DNA of 64,000 bases from Staphylococcus lloydii (GCF_015775975.1 NZ_CP064056.1:992001-1056000), one strand, 5' to 3'; positions 48,889 through 59,627 are shown, numbered from the stretch's first letter. Numbers and translations are program-made. The notes: a model not told the origin generated them from the letters alone.

Positions 48889-49740
48889 TTATGAGAATAC
48901 AACTGTTTTGTTGTTATTTGTAACAATGACTTTATGAAGTACATGGTATTCAACTGCTTGAGCTAATACAGTTGATTCTACATGACGACCAATTTTTCTT
49001 AAATCTTGGACGCTATAACGGTGATTAACTCTAGTAACGTCTTGTTCGATAATTGGGCCTTCATCTAAATCAGAAGTAACATAATGACTCGTTGCACCTA
49101 CAAATTTAACGCCACGTTCCCAAGCTTGTTTATATGGATTGGCACCAATGAATGAAGGTAAAAATGAGTGGTGTATGTTAATGATTTTATGTTTGTGGTG
49201 ACTTACAAAATTGTCTGTTAGAATTTGCATATATTTTGCTAATACAATTAAATCGGTATTATGTTCGGCCACTATTTTAAGTATTTTATCCTCGACAACT
49301 GATTTTTCTTCATTATTAGGCACGTAGTAAAATGGAATATTAAGATTTTCAGCAAAACGACGGTTATTTTCATGATTACTTACAATGCAAACAACTTCGG
49401 CTGGGATTTCTCCGCGTTCAATTCTTAATAATACTTCATTAAAAGCATGATCTTCTTTCGATACAAACAGGGCAATTCTTGTATTCACTGAACTATCAAA
49501 TAATTCGAATGAAATATCGTGTTTATGTAATTCTTCTTCTAATACTGGTTTTAATTCCGGTACTTTATCAAATTCAAATCTTAGATATAATTTCCCATCA
49601 TTCTCATCATTATTATTATATTCAGTAAAATGATCGAGATGTAATATATTAGCATCATATTTAGCAATTAAGTTTGCTATTAATGAAGTGATACCAACTT
49701 TATCTTTACATGTTGCTAATAAAATATATTTGCTATTCAA
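48889..49740 (-). CDS. purU: Formyltetrahydrofolate deformylase PurU
   Basis: Hydrolyses 10-formyl-tetrahydrofolate to formate and tetrahydrofolate, balancing one-carbon pools. It has 283 residues. The N-terminal ACT domain (about 1-80) begins YILLATCKDKVGITSLI. The formyltransferase-like domain has the catalytic His in NIHHSFLPSFIGANPY and Asp in TSDLDEGPIIEQD. Translation starts at TTG, with AAGGAGTG upstream. It is monocistronic and converges on the symporter gene. Confidence 0.93.
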   Translation of the reverse strand: MNSKYILLATCKDKVGITSLIANLIAKYDANILHLDHFTEYNNNDENDGKLYLRFEFDKVPELKPVLEEELHKHDISFELFDSSVNTRIALFVSKEDHAFNEVLLRIERGEIPAEVVCIVSNHENNRRFAENLNIPFYYVPNNEEKSVVEDKILKIVAEHNTDLIVLAKYMQILTDNFVSHHKHKIINIHHSFLPSFIGANPYKQAWERGVKFVGATSHYVTSDLDEGPIIEQDVTRVNHRYSVQDLRKIGRHVESTVLAQAVEYHVLHKVIVTNNNKTVVFS

Positions 49741-50167
49741 AAGCTTTCACTCCTTATTTACAAAGTAATTAAAATTATAAGTAAAAATATACTAACTGTA
49801 AAATTATATCACTTCGTTATGAAAAATAGATGAATTTAAATTTTTGCATGATAAGTATCGTATAATGCGCTATAATATAGAAATAGTTATTTTAGTTAAA
49901 ATGAGTAAAAAGTAAAGAGATGGATACTATAAAATTGAAATGATAAAGAGGACTATAGATATTTTGGAATTATTGCACATTTCTTAAAATTTTGATTATA
50001 CGACACATATGTCACAAACATTAGTAAAATATAATGAAAATTAAATTTCTCTCTTTTATTTTGTTTCATAATGTATTAAGATGTAATTTGTGTTTCAAGA
50101 AGCGTGTATTATTGCAATTTCTTGTGTCCGGATAAAATTATTCTTTTATGAAAGGTAGATTAAAGTA
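49741..50167. other. Long intergenic region between purU and the Xre regulator gene
   Basis: 427 bases of very AT-rich DNA between divergent genes, with no convincing reading frame. Short TATAAT-like strings near 49859 and 49871 and elsewhere could be promoters for either side, but none pairs with a clear -35. The length leaves room for regulation of the downstream regulator or for a small RNA; nothing specific is seen. Confidence 0.4.
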
Positions 50168-50632
50168 ATGGATAGACAGAGTTTTACAGATTTAATTCAA
50201 ACAAAATTCAAAATGGTACGTATTGAGGCGGGCTATACTCAAGATACAATGGCCCAAACAATCGGACTTTCAAAAAAGACATTAGTTCAAATTGAAAAAG
50301 AACGTGTTTTACCAAACTGGACAACTTGCGTATCAATTTGTGCGCTATTTAGAGATTCAGACGTACTAAATAGTGCTTTTGGTTGTGATCCTTTAGAGAT
50401 GGTTCAAACAATATCTAGAGGTCATTGTGCATATCCAAATCATTCTACTACAAGTGATATTTATTGGAATACTGTTGATAGCAGAAATGGTTATATTTTA
50501 CAAAGTAACAAAGTAAGTGACATTTACCGTGTATTAAATCAAGAAACGCAACCAATATTCGGTACATCTAAATTAAGAGAAGCTGAAACATATTTTGGAA
50601 AAATTTCTAAAGAGGAATTAATGCACGTATAA
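50168..50632 (+). CDS. Xre-family transcriptional regulator (SA1665-like)
   Basis: Predicted DNA-binding protein of 154 residues. The N-terminal Xre-type helix-turn-helix covers about residues 8-65 (KFKMVRIEAGYTQDTMAQ, GLSKKTLVQIEKERVLPNW). The C-terminal half is unlike common effector domains. By size, sequence character and position next to airSR and purU it corresponds to S. aureus SA1665, a regulator reported to influence methicillin resistance. GAAAGGTAG lies upstream of the ATG. It is monocistronic with a long untranslated upstream region. Confidence 0.82.
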   Translation: MDRQSFTDLIQTKFKMVRIEAGYTQDTMAQTIGLSKKTLVQIEKERVLPNWTTCVSICALFRDSDVLNSAFGCDPLEMVQTISRGHCAYPNHSTTSDIYWNTVDSRNGYILQSNKVSDIYRVLNQETQPIFGTSKLREAETYFGKISKEELMHV

Positions 50633-50744
50633 AACTAAAATTGTGATAGAAGAATTATTCAATATTGCGAACTCCCATGTTAAATAATTTAATCACAGTT
50701 TATCTTATATGACTAAATGACATTTAATATGATTTAGTAAAAAT

Positions 50745-50785
50745 GACGTTACCACAACTTGCAAATGAAGTGGTAACGTTTTTTA
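50745..50785 (+). terminator. Terminator after the Xre regulator gene
   Basis: Stem ACGTTACCAC / GTGGTAACGT (50746-50779) followed by TTTTTT, 113 bases after the stop. Confidence 0.85.
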
Positions 50786-50855
50786 ATACTTTGAAAATAT
50801 GATACAAATATTAGGACTAATTGCAAAATGAAAGAAAATATAAAGGAGATTACTT

Positions 50856-51986
50856 ATGCATGCACTATTAATCATTCTATTTATGATGGTCATTGGGGCA
50901 CTCATCGGTGGTGTCACGAACGTCATTGCTGTAAGAATGTTATTTCACCCGTTCAAAACATATTATATATTTGGAAAAAGAGTGCCATTTACGCCAGGTT
51001 TAATTCCTAAACGTAGAGAAGAGATAGCTTCTAAAATAGGGCAAGTGATAGAAGAGCACTTGTTAACTGAAGAGGTTATTTATGCTAAATTGAATGCACC
51101 TACATCTAGAACAGCAATTGAAGCATTAATCAAAGAACAAATCTATAAATTAAAAAGCGATAATTTAACGATTCAGGATATTTTGACAAGATTAGATATT
51201 AAAGATACGCAATTGATTAATGATAAAGCTGTGGATTTAATTTCAACAAAACTTAATCAATATTATCAATCTAATTACAATGAAAAATTAGTAGATTTAT
51301 TACCTACTGAAGTGGAGCAACTACTCGATGACAAAGTTGCACATTTACATGAACTATTATTCGAACGTGCATATATTTATTTGAATTCTGAAAAGGGAAG
51401 TCAAGATATATCTTCAATGTTAGAAACATTCTTTAATGAAAAAGGAAAAATTGTAGGTATGCTACAAATGTTTATGTCTAAAGAAAGTATAGCTGAGCGT
51501 ATTCAAAGTGAACTGATTAGATTAACAGGTCATCCGAAAGCGAAAGCAATTGCTAGCAAAATCATAAATAATGAATATGATAACTTAAAACAACAGCAGT
51601 TAAATGAAGTGCTTGATGACGATAAATTCGAAGGTATGCAAAGTTCAGTGTCTACGCTAATTGTGAATTACCTTAATATTGATAAACAAGTCAATACACC
51701 AATTCATCAACTTATGCCTGACTTCATAAATTATTTAGAACATAGCGTATCAGCTAAATTGACGAACGTTATTATAGATAATATTTGTCGTCATATTACG
51801 CCAATCATGCAAAAAATTAATTTAAGTGGTATGGTTGAACAACAAATCAATACGTTCGACTTAGATTATATTGAAAGATTAATCATCGATATAGCCAATA
51901 AAGAATTGAAATTAATTATGTTATTAGGCTTTATTTTAGGTGGTATTATAGGCGCATTACAAGGTGTGATTGCTATTTTTGTATAA
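50856..51986 (+). CDS. YheB-like membrane protein (DUF445/UPF0754)
   Basis: Protein of 376 residues with one hydrophobic segment at each end (about 2-23, LLIILFMMVIGALIGGVTNV, and 355-375, LIMLLGFILGGIIGAL) and a long charged helical middle. This is the layout of DUF445/UPF0754 proteins such as B. subtilis YheB. The motif MLFHPFKTYYIFGKRVPFTP is typical. The function is unknown; B. subtilis YheB is a minor spore/membrane protein. AAAGGAG precedes the ATG. The YheA-like gene follows after 69 bases, as in Bacillus. Confidence 0.88.
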   Translation: MHALLIILFMMVIGALIGGVTNVIAVRMLFHPFKTYYIFGKRVPFTPGLIPKRREEIASKIGQVIEEHLLTEEVIYAKLNAPTSRTAIEALIKEQIYKLKSDNLTIQDILTRLDIKDTQLINDKAVDLISTKLNQYYQSNYNEKLVDLLPTEVEQLLDDKVAHLHELLFERAYIYLNSEKGSQDISSMLETFFNEKGKIVGMLQMFMSKESIAERIQSELIRLTGHPKAKAIASKIINNEYDNLKQQQLNEVLDDDKFEGMQSSVSTLIVNYLNIDKQVNTPIHQLMPDFINYLEHSVSAKLTNVIIDNICRHITPIMQKINLSGMVEQQINTFDLDYIERLIIDIANKELKLIMLLGFILGGIIGALQGVIAIFV

Positions 51987-52055
51987 CGTCATAAAGTATG
52001 TTATTGTTATTAACGATGTGGTTTAAACACATATATATAAAAGGAGTGAAGATCA

Positions 52056-52400
52056 ATGGCAGTAAATTTATACGATCATGCAAATCAATTAGAACAAGCA
52101 TTAAGAGAAAGTGATGAATACCAAGCAATCCAAAATGCTTACGCTAAAGTTAAAGAAAATGAAGAATCTAAAAAATTATTCGATGAATTCCGTGAAACTC
52201 AACTAAGTTTCCAACAAAAACAAATGCAAGGTGAAGAAATCGGTGAAGAAGAGCTACAAAAAGCACAAGAACAAGCTCAACAAATCGAAAATGACTCAAA
52301 CATTTCTGAATTAATGTCTGCAGAACAAAACATGAGCCAAATTTTCCAAGAAATTAACCAAATCATCGTTAAACCTTTAGATGAAATTTACGCTGACTAA
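52056..52400 (+). CDS. YheA-like protein (YlbF/YmcA family, UPF0342)
   Basis: Small helical protein of 114 residues, rich in Glu and Gln, from the YlbF/YmcA family. Typical parts are [19 protein letters not shown] and [19 protein letters not shown]. In Bacillus, relatives form the RicA/RicF/RicT complex affecting mRNA processing; this branch (YheA) has no settled role. AAAGGAGTG is upstream of the ATG. It may be cotranscribed with the YheB-like gene, and a strong terminator follows. Confidence 0.9.
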   Translation: MAVNLYDHANQLEQALRESDEYQAIQNAYAKVKENEESKKLFDEFRETQLSFQQKQMQGEEIGEEELQKAQEQAQQIENDSNISELMSAEQNMSQIFQEINQIIVKPLDEIYAD

Positions 52401-52420
52401 GTGTTAAATTATATTTAATT

Positions 52421-52457
52421 CAAAGCTACAATGCACTTTTGTGTATTGTAGCTTTTT
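52421..52457 (+). terminator. Terminator after the YheA-like gene
   Basis: Stem AAAGCTACAAT / ATTGTAGCTTT followed by T. Confidence 0.9.
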
Positions 52458-52602
52458 GTGTGTCGACTGAAATGAAAATAATGTGATAAAATGTAAAGAT
52501 AAAAGTACGTGATAAAACAAATTATGAGCATAACTAAACGACATATCATTGTTGACACGTTACCTTTAAATACACTCTTTGAACAAAGGAGAACTGTAAT
52601 AT

Positions 52603-53787
52603 ATGGTTAAATTTATTCATTGTGCTGACTTACATTTAGATAGCCCATTTAAATCAAGAAGTTACTTAAGTCAGTCAATATTTGAAGATATGCAGAACAG
52701 TGCTTATGAAAGTTTTAGAAAGATTGTCGACTATGCTTTAAACGAAGCGGTAGATTTTATGATCATTGCCGGAGATTTGTTTGATAACGAAAATAGAACA
52801 TTAAGAGCTGAAGTTTTTTTAAAAGAACAATTTGAAAGATTAGAAAAAGAACAAATTTTTGTTTACATATGTCATGGGAATCACGATCCGTTATCTAGTA
52901 ATATTGGTACAGAATGGCCAGGAAATGTCTCTGTATTTTCGGAAAATGTAGAAACATATCAAACTATTACTAAAAATGGTGAAGAAATTTTCCTACACGG
53001 TTTTAGTTATCAAAATGATGCTAGTTACGAAAATAAAATTGATGCTTATCCTACTAGCCAAGGTCAAAAAGGTATTCACATTGGTATCTTACACGGTACT
53101 TATAGTAAGACTAATACAAGCGACCGATACACTGAATTTATATTAGAAGATTTAAATAGTAAATTGTATCAATATTGGGCATTAGGACATATTCACGAAC
53201 GCCAAGAGTTAAGTGATATGCCTCAAATTCAATATCCAGGAAACATCCAAGGGAGACATTTTAAAGAACTTGGAGAGAAAGGTTTTCTTTTAGTAGAAGG
53301 AGATAATGTTAGATTAGATTCTAAATTTATCCCTACTCAGTTTATTAGATTTGAAGAAGCTACTATTGATACTGATAAAACTTCAAAACAGGCTTTATAC
53401 GAAGTGATCCAAACGTTTAAAGATTCAGTGAGAAAACAAGGTAAGTCTATTTATCGCTTAACGCTGAATGTTAATTCAGATACGCCTATACCTACACAAG
53501 ACCTTGTTCAAATTAAAGAAATGATTACTGATTATGAAAAAAATGAACACAATTTTGTGTTTGTTGAAGATTTTAAAGTTAATTACAATTATGAAGAAAA
53601 ACATCCGTTAGTTAATGAATTTTCAACAGAATTAATTGACGATAATACAGTATTTGAAAAAGCCATGTCAGATTTATATTTAAGCCCTAAAGCTTCAAAA
53701 TATCTAGATAATTATACTGAATTCGATAGAAGGTCTTTAGTGGAACATGCAGAGAACCTGTTAAAGACTGATATGAGAGGTGAATAA
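52603..53787 (+). CDS. yhaO: SbcD-like metallophosphoesterase YhaO
   Basis: Putative DNA exonuclease subunit of 394 residues. Calcineurin-type phosphoesterase motifs are complete and in order: DLHLDSPF, GDLFDNENR, GNHDPL, HGTY and GHIHERQ. The C-terminal third (about 270-394) is a helical capping region. It resembles SbcD/Mre11 and overlaps yhaN, whose product resembles SbcC/Rad50, so the two probably form a nuclease-ATPase complex. AAAGGAG lies upstream of the ATG. It is the first of the three-gene yhaO-yhaN-yhaM operon. Confidence 0.9.
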   Translation: MVKFIHCADLHLDSPFKSRSYLSQSIFEDMQNSAYESFRKIVDYALNEAVDFMIIAGDLFDNENRTLRAEVFLKEQFERLEKEQIFVYICHGNHDPLSSNIGTEWPGNVSVFSENVETYQTITKNGEEIFLHGFSYQNDASYENKIDAYPTSQGQKGIHIGILHGTYSKTNTSDRYTEFILEDLNSKLYQYWALGHIHERQELSDMPQIQYPGNIQGRHFKELGEKGFLLVEGDNVRLDSKFIPTQFIRFEEATIDTDKTSKQALYEVIQTFKDSVRKQGKSIYRLTLNVNSDTPIPTQDLVQIKEMITDYEKNEHNFVFVEDFKVNYNYEEKHPLVNEFSTELIDDNTVFEKAMSDLYLSPKASKYLDNYTEFDRRSLVEHAENLLKTDMRGE

Positions 53788-53788
53788 G

Positions 53789-56722
53789 TTGAAAATAAAA
53801 TCATTAGAAATATATGGCTATGGTAAGTTTATTGAGAGTAAGATTGATTTTAATGATACGTTAACAGAAATATATGGTGAAAACGAATCGGGTAAATCAA
53901 CGATCCAAGCATTTATACATTCAATCTTATTTGGTTTTCCAACTAAAAAAGAAAACGAACCACGTTTAGAACCTAGATTAGGTAATCAATATGGCGGGAA
54001 ATTAACATTAATTCAATCTGATGGTTCAGAAATAGAAGTCGAAAGAATTAAAGGCAGTGCTACTGGTGATGTTAAGGTATACTTGCCAAATGGCGCAATT
54101 AGAGATGAAGAATGGTTGAAAAACCAATTAAATTATATTTCAAAACGTACATATCAAGGCATCTTTTCATTTAATGTTTTAGGCTTACAAGATATTCATC
54201 GTAATATGAATGAAACGCAACTTCAGGATTATTTATTACAAGCAGGAGCGCTTGGTTCAACTGAATTTACAAGTATGAGAGAATCATTGAACCAGAAAAA
54301 AGATGAAATATACAAAAAGAACGGACGTAATCCTTTAATAAATCAACAAATTGAACAGTTAAATGACTTAGAACAACAAATTCGTGATGAAGAATCGAAA
54401 TTAACAGAATATAAAAGATATGTAGATGATAAAGATAAAGCATCACGTCGCTTAGACAATTTGAAACAAAATTTGGCGCAATTATCTAAGTTGCATAGTC
54501 AAAAGCAAAAAGAAGTAGCATTGCATGAGCAAACACAAGAATGGAAATATTTAGAGTCATCACTAAATATAGAACCCGTTCAGTTTCCTGAACAAGGTAT
54601 TGATCGTTACGAAGCTGCAAAAATTCAAACTCAAAATTTAAAAAGAGACATTGGCTTAAGGCAAGAAAAATTATCACAACTTGAACATGAAAATGAAAAT
54701 ATTGCTGTAGCTAAACAATCAGATATTGATGCGATTAACAGCCTTTATCAACAAGAGAATGAAATAAAACAAAAAGAAATGGAATTAAAATCAATAGAAA
54801 AAGAGATTCAAGACAAAGAGCGTGAAAAGATTGGCTTGAAATCTAATATAGGTTGGCAAGATGTTTATCATGATGTTGATAGCTCAGAAGCTATGAAAAG
54901 CCATGTGAATGATCAAATCAAGATAAAACAAGAACAATCTGCTTATTTGCAACAATTAGAACGTAGTTTAGAAGAAAATAAAATTGATACTGAAACAAAC
55001 AATTCTGAATTAACAGCATTAGAGTCAGATATTGTGCCTGACGAAACTTTTGAAAAGAAAAAACAACATAGCCAACAAGTATTTGAGCTACAAGAAAAAA
55101 ATAATCTTTTCCAAAAGATGAGAGATGCTTTTGAAGTCGAGCAACAAGAAAATCAAAGAAAGCAAAATATGTTAAGAATAAGTTTAATTGTTTTAGCATT
55201 AATCAGTGTCGGTTTAACTATCTTTTCATTTGTATCTGCCAACGTAATTTTTGGTGTGATATTTGCGATTTTAGCAGTTGTGTTTGTCGTAGGCATTTTC
55301 TTTGTTAAACAAAGAACGATTGGCCATACTGAAACATTCACGAAAGAAATAGAAGATTTAGAATACCAAATTAACCATTTAGAAAATAACTATGATTTAG
55401 ATTTTGATTTAGATGACCAATTTAGAATCAGAGAACAATGGCATAATGGTGTGAAAAATAAAGAAGCACTAGAGAAAAAAGAATACTATTTAAAAAATAG
55501 TATTGACCAAGCTAGACAATCATTTGAAGACGCTCAACAAAATATCGATAATGTCAAAGCTAATTTATATTTATCAGATAAAATTTCTGATGAATTAATC
55601 ATTGATAGTATCAATACAATGAATAAAATAAAAGAGTATGATAACCATGTTGAAGAACTAAAACAACAACAACAGCAATTAAAGCAAGAATTAGATACGT
55701 TTTATAATCATGGGCAAGAAGTTACGAAAAATCAGTTAGCACAGTTCAATACATTATCGTTCTTCCATGACATTAGACAATGGTTGAGTAGCGCTAGAAC
55801 GAATGTTGAAAAATACAACAGAAACAAAGATCAAATTAATTTGATTTCCAACGAAATTAAACAATTGAATCATCGTTTAGAAGAAAATCAAAACGTTATT
55901 ACAGAGTTGTTTGCGTTTGTGAATGTTGAAGATGAAGAAGCTTATTATAGACAACATGAGCATCATAAAATTTATCATCAACAATTAAACCGTTTTAATG
56001 ATTTAACTAAATATCTAGAAAACCAAAATTACAGTTATGAAGATAATTCAAAATTAAGTCAAAAAACGACAGCTCAATTAGCACACGAAGACGAAGTGCT
56101 ATCTAAACAAGTTGATGACTACAATGATCAGTATTTAAACATGCAATCAGAAGTTAGTGATCTAAATTCAAAAATTTCACATATGGAAACAGATAGCACT
56201 TTAGCTCATTTAAGACATAGATATCATATTCTAAAAAATAAATTGAATAATGCTGCGAAAGACTGGGCTAGTTTAAGTTATTTACAAACATTAGTGGATG
56301 AGCATATTCAACAAATTAAAGATAAAAGATTGCCACAAGTTATTAATGAAGCAACAAGTATTTTTAATCAATTAACTAATGGAAGTTATGTTCAGGTCAC
56401 ATATGCTAATGATGATTTAATGGTGAAACACCAAAATGGTCAAATGTACTTACCAGTTGAACTTAGTCAATCTACGCGAGAATTACTTTATATTGCGTTA
56501 CGATTCAGCTTAATTATGACATTAAAACCATATTATCCGTTCCCAATTATCATTGATGATGCATTTGTGCACTTTGATAAGAAACGTAAAGAACGCATGA
56601 TGGATTACTTACGTAAACTTTCGCAAAGTTATCAAATTTTATACTTTACTTGCGTTAAAGATTCAAGCGTACCATCTAAACAAATCGTTACATTAAATAA
56701 ATTAGAGGAAGGCGGTAAATAA
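53789..56722 (+). CDS. yhaN: SMC/Rad50-like ATPase YhaN with central membrane segments
   Basis: Large coiled-coil ATPase of 977 residues. The N-terminal Walker A is GENESGKST after [13 protein letters not shown], and the C-terminal Walker B is [12 protein letters not shown], preceded by the signature-like [15 protein letters not shown]. Two long Gln/Glu/Lys-rich coiled coils flank a centre that, unlike SbcC, has two hydrophobic helices (about 463-510, [19 protein letters not shown] and [20 protein letters not shown]), suggesting membrane attachment. I place the start at TTG 53789, eight bases after GAGAGG; a GTG at 53780 is on that site. It overlaps or abuts both neighbours. Confidence 0.9.
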   Translation: MKIKSLEIYGYGKFIESKIDFNDTLTEIYGENESGKSTIQAFIHSILFGFPTKKENEPRLEPRLGNQYGGKLTLIQSDGSEIEVERIKGSATGDVKVYLPNGAIRDEEWLKNQLNYISKRTYQGIFSFNVLGLQDIHRNMNETQLQDYLLQAGALGSTEFTSMRESLNQKKDEIYKKNGRNPLINQQIEQLNDLEQQIRDEESKLTEYKRYVDDKDKASRRLDNLKQNLAQLSKLHSQKQKEVALHEQTQEWKYLESSLNIEPVQFPEQGIDRYEAAKIQTQNLKRDIGLRQEKLSQLEHENENIAVAKQSDIDAINSLYQQENEIKQKEMELKSIEKEIQDKEREKIGLKSNIGWQDVYHDVDSSEAMKSHVNDQIKIKQEQSAYLQQLERSLEENKIDTETNNSELTALESDIVPDETFEKKKQHSQQVFELQEKNNLFQKMRDAFEVEQQENQRKQNMLRISLIVLALISVGLTIFSFVSANVIFGVIFAILAVVFVVGIFFVKQRTIGHTETFTKEIEDLEYQINHLENNYDLDFDLDDQFRIREQWHNGVKNKEALEKKEYYLKNSIDQARQSFEDAQQNIDNVKANLYLSDKISDELIIDSINTMNKIKEYDNHVEELKQQQQQLKQELDTFYNHGQEVTKNQLAQFNTLSFFHDIRQWLSSARTNVEKYNRNKDQINLISNEIKQLNHRLEENQNVITELFAFVNVEDEEAYYRQHEHHKIYHQQLNRFNDLTKYLENQNYSYEDNSKLSQKTTAQLAHEDEVLSKQVDDYNDQYLNMQSEVSDLNSKISHMETDSTLAHLRHRYHILKNKLNNAAKDWASLSYLQTLVDEHIQQIKDKRLPQVINEATSIFNQLTNGSYVQVTYANDDLMVKHQNGQMYLPVELSQSTRELLYIALRFSLIMTLKPYYPFPIIIDDAFVHFDKKRKERMMDYLRKLSQSYQILYFTCVKDSSVPSKQIVTLNKLEEGGK

Positions 56723-57663
56723 TGCGTAATGTAGAAAAATTAAATCCTGGAGATTCAGTCGATCATTTCTTCCTTATTCACAAAGCAACACAAGGTGTAA
56801 CAGCGCAAGGTAAAGATTATATGACATTGTATTTGCAAGATAAAAGTGGTGATATAGAAGCCAAATTATGGACGGTCAGTAAAGAAGATATGAACCTATT
56901 ACAACCAGAAAAAATAGTTCATGTTACTGGAGACGTTATTAACTATCGAGGACGTAAGCAAATGAAAATTAATAAATTTAAATTAGCTACGGAAGAAGAT
57001 AATGTTAAGACACAAGACTTTGTCGATGGGGCGCCTTTAACACCGGACGAAATTCAAGAAGAAATCTCTCATTATATGTTAGATATTGAAAATGCGAGTT
57101 TACAACGTATTACAAGACATTTAATACGTAAATATCAAGAGTCATTTTTCACATTTCCAGCAGCAAGTTCACATCACCATAATTTTGCCAGTGGCTTAAG
57201 TTATCACGTGTTAACGATGCTAAAAGTTGCTAAATCAATTTGTGATATTTATCCTACGCTAAATCGCAGTTTATTATATAGTTCTATTATTTTGCATGAT
57301 TTAGGTAAAGTTAAAGAATTGAGTGGCCCTGTAGCAACGACTTATACAGTAGAAGGAAATTTATTAGGTCATATTTCTATTGCTAGCGAAGAAGTTGCAG
57401 AGGCAGCAAGAGAGCTTAAAATAGAAGGCGAAGAAGTGATGTTATTAAGACATATGATTTTGGCGCATCACGGAAAAATGGAATACGGTTCACCAAAATT
57501 ACCTCATTTAAAAGAAGCGGAAATATTATTTTTCATTGATAATATTGATGCGAAAATGAATATGTTTGATAAAGCATTTAAAAAGACTGAAAAAGGTCAG
57601 TTTACTGAACGTATTTTTGGTTTAGAAGGTCGTCAATTTTATAAACCGACATCGTTAGACTAA
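56722..57663 (+). CDS. yhaM: 3'-5' exoribonuclease YhaM (CbfA/Cbf1)
   Basis: Metal-dependent 3'-5' exonuclease acting on RNA and single-stranded DNA, 313 residues. An OB-fold nucleic-acid-binding domain (about 1-95, [18 protein letters not shown]) is followed by an HD domain with [29 protein letters not shown] and [13 protein letters not shown]. The start codon shares a base with the yhaN stop (TAATG), with GGAGG-like GGAAGGCGG before it, so translation is coupled. In staphylococci the protein was first described as a plasmid-replication enhancer-binding protein (Cbf1). Confidence 0.94.
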   Translation: MRNVEKLNPGDSVDHFFLIHKATQGVTAQGKDYMTLYLQDKSGDIEAKLWTVSKEDMNLLQPEKIVHVTGDVINYRGRKQMKINKFKLATEEDNVKTQDFVDGAPLTPDEIQEEISHYMLDIENASLQRITRHLIRKYQESFFTFPAASSHHHNFASGLSYHVLTMLKVAKSICDIYPTLNRSLLYSSIILHDLGKVKELSGPVATTYTVEGNLLGHISIASEEVAEAARELKIEGEEVMLLRHMILAHHGKMEYGSPKLPHLKEAEILFFIDNIDAKMNMFDKAFKKTEKGQFTERIFGLEGRQFYKPTSLD

Positions 57664-57679
57664 ATTTAAAATCAAGTGA

Positions 57680-57720
57680 AGTGGGGCATAGCATGATGCT
57701 ATTTGCTCCACTTTTTTTTA
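57680..57720 (+). terminator. Terminator after yhaM
   Basis: Long stem AGTGGGGCATAGCAT / ATGCTATTTGCTCCACT followed by eight T. Confidence 0.92.
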
Positions 57721-57723
57721 ATA

Positions 57724-57766
57724 AAAGGCTACTTACTTTTTGCATAAAGTAAGTAGCCTTATTTGA
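57724..57766 (-). terminator. Terminator of prsA
   Basis: 15-base perfect stem AAGGCTACTTACTTT (57725-57739) / AAAGTAAGTAGCCTT (57746-57760) directly behind the prsA stop; TTTTAT follows on the minus strand. Confidence 0.85.
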
Positions 57767-57776
57767 ATGAATTATA

Positions 57777-58778
57777 TTATTGTCCAGTAGACATTGTTGC
57801 GTTACCACCTGAAGTGCCACCTGCTGATTGTTGTTGCTGTTGTTGCTGCTGTTGTTGTTTAATTTTTTGTGGATCTAAAATAGAACCTTCAATTGCTTTT
57901 TTAATATCTCTGTCTTTATAGTCAACTTTGTATTCTTTAAGTAATGATTTATAAGCATCTGTTAGTAATTTAGGGTCTTTTTGTACTTTTTCTTGAATTA
58001 ATTTAGATTTAAGTTTACCTTTTTCTTTATCAAAGTCAGATTCTTTATCTGCTTTAATAATATGGTAACCATAATCAGTTTTTACAATTTTAGAAACATG
58101 ACCTTCTTTAAGTTTGAAGAGGGCTTTTTCAAACTTGCTATCCATTTGACCTTTGATAACGTAGCCTAAGCTACCGCCTTTTTTAGCTGATGCCTTGTCT
58201 TGAGATTCTTTTTTCGCAATTTCGCTAAATTTGTCTGGGTCTTTTTCAACTTGCTTTTGAATATCTTCAGCTTTTTTCTTCGCATCTTTATCAGATAAAC
58301 CTTGTTTATCGTCTTTGTTCTCTTTAACTTTAATTAAAATATGAGAACCTTTTTTAGTATCCTCTTTAATTTCTTTATCTGATAAGTTTACTTTATCAGC
58401 AAGAAGTTCTTTTTGATATGCTTGTAATTTTTTCTGCTCTTTATAGTCATCTAGCGTCATGTTTTGTTGTTTAAGCATGCTCTCAAATTGGTCTTTTCCA
58501 CCATATTGTTTTTCTTCTTTGTTAATATCTTTATCAATGTCTTGAGTGTTTACTTTGTCTTTATATTTATCAGCTAATAATTTGTTAAGTAAAATTTGGA
58601 ATGAACTGTTAGCGATTTGTTCATCTCCTAGTTTATTCATAACATCTGATACTTTAACGTCACCAGCTTTAGATGAAATAAGTGTATTTTCTTTTGAATC
58701 TGTAGCATGATTACCGCATGCTCCTAATAAGACAGTACTAGCAGCAACAGGAATTAATATCTTTTTAAATGATTTCAT
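57777..58778 (-). CDS. prsA: Foldase lipoprotein PrsA with polyglutamine tail
   Basis: Membrane-anchored peptidyl-prolyl isomerase that folds exported proteins outside the membrane, including penicillin-binding proteins. It has 333 residues. The lipoprotein signal peptide ends in LLGACGN, with Cys21 lipidated. A helical N-domain precedes the PpiC/parvulin domain (about 140-235; [44 protein letters not shown]). The C-terminus has ten consecutive Gln, then a Gly/Ser/Thr tail. The ATG at 58778 has AAGGAG nine bases upstream. In S. aureus prsA is induced by VraSR. Confidence 0.95.
   Translation of the reverse strand: MKSFKKILIPVAASTVLLGACGNHATDSKENTLISSKAGDVKVSDVMNKLGDEQIANSSFQILLNKLLADKYKDKVNTQDIDKDINKEEKQYGGKDQFESMLKQQNMTLDDYKEQKKLQAYQKELLADKVNLSDKEIKEDTKKGSHILIKVKENKDDKQGLSDKDAKKKAEDIQKQVEKDPDKFSEIAKKESQDKASAKKGGSLGYVIKGQMDSKFEKALFKLKEGHVSKIVKTDYGYHIIKADKESDFDKEKGKLKSKLIQEKVQKDPKLLTDAYKSLLKEYKVDYKDRDIKKAIEGSILDPQKIKQQQQQQQQQQSAGGTSGGNATMSTGQ
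57828..57857 (-). repeat. CAA/CAG trinucleotide run in prsA
   Basis: Ten mixed CAA and CAG codons in a row code for the polyglutamine of PrsA. The tract is impure, but prone to length change by slippage. Confidence 0.9.
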
Positions 58779-58971
58779 AGTTGGAAACTCCTTTTGTAAT
58801 AATAACAACGTAAATATAACATAATATAGCGCAATGACCAATTAGAAAGGTAAGATATAGGACTATAGTATTAGGGGATAATCTAAATTTAGCAAATAAA
58901 AATAAAGACATTATACAACTTAATTAAGGTTAAGTGGCATAATATCTTTAGTTTGCTCGTTTTTATTGAAT

Positions 58972-59541
58972 TTAAATTCTATCTTTTAATGTTTGGCGAG
59001 AATCTACCCAATTTAAAACATTAATACCAGTTTGATGTTCTTCAATATAAGAACCCTCATTTGAAAAAATAATAATTTTTAAATACAGAAAATCCATCAC
59101 TGAGTATCCAATATTCAGTGCCAATATAAACATAAGATAATGGCCGAATTGTGGGAATAACGATGTAAGATATGCACAAGTTATAGTGATTATAATGAAT
59201 GGCATAATTAAGTCTAGACAAAAATAATATTTATTAACCGGTGTATTAACATAAGTATTATAAAATGGTATTCGCTTATGTCTTAATAGTTTATATTTTT
59301 TAAATGATTTGTAATAGGGCGATAAAAAGATTAAATGTATAGCTTTATGAATCGGATATAAAATTAACACGAAAATCAAAAATATTAAAAAATAACGATC
59401 AGTTAATTTAGTATCTGTAAAATAATGCATAATTTCGAAACTAACTAAAAATGTAATAATAGTAGTTACGAAACTTAGGAATGCAATTCTAGGTAACCCA
59501 AAACGTGCATTAATATCAATTTGTCGTGAACATAAATACAT
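58972..59541 (-). CDS. DUF3267-type membrane protein
   Basis: Membrane protein of 189 residues with four hydrophobic stretches (about 18-42, 49-75, 108-132 and 135-160) and the pattern YPIHKAIHLIFLSPYYK, a degenerate version of the HExxH region in DUF3267 proteins (the putative zinc-protease type). Here it reads HKAIH, without the Glu, so protease activity is doubtful. GGAGATAATGAGG precedes the ATG. The function is unknown. It lies between prsA and a YtxH-like gene on the same strand. Confidence 0.7.
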   Translation of the reverse strand: MYLCSRQIDINARFGLPRIAFLSFVTTIITFLVSFEIMHYFTDTKLTDRYFLIFLIFVLILYPIHKAIHLIFLSPYYKSFKKYKLLRHKRIPFYNTYVNTPVNKYYFCLDLIMPFIIITITCAYLTSLFPQFGHYLMFILALNIGYSVMDFLYLKIIIFSNEGSYIEEHQTGINVLNWVDSRQTLKDRI

Positions 59542-59627
59542 ACCTCATTATCTCCTTGCATTCATTTACTGTTTCAATATACTTCCGTATTATCTACCTA
59601 TTTAAACATTGCGTCAAGCTAATTTTA

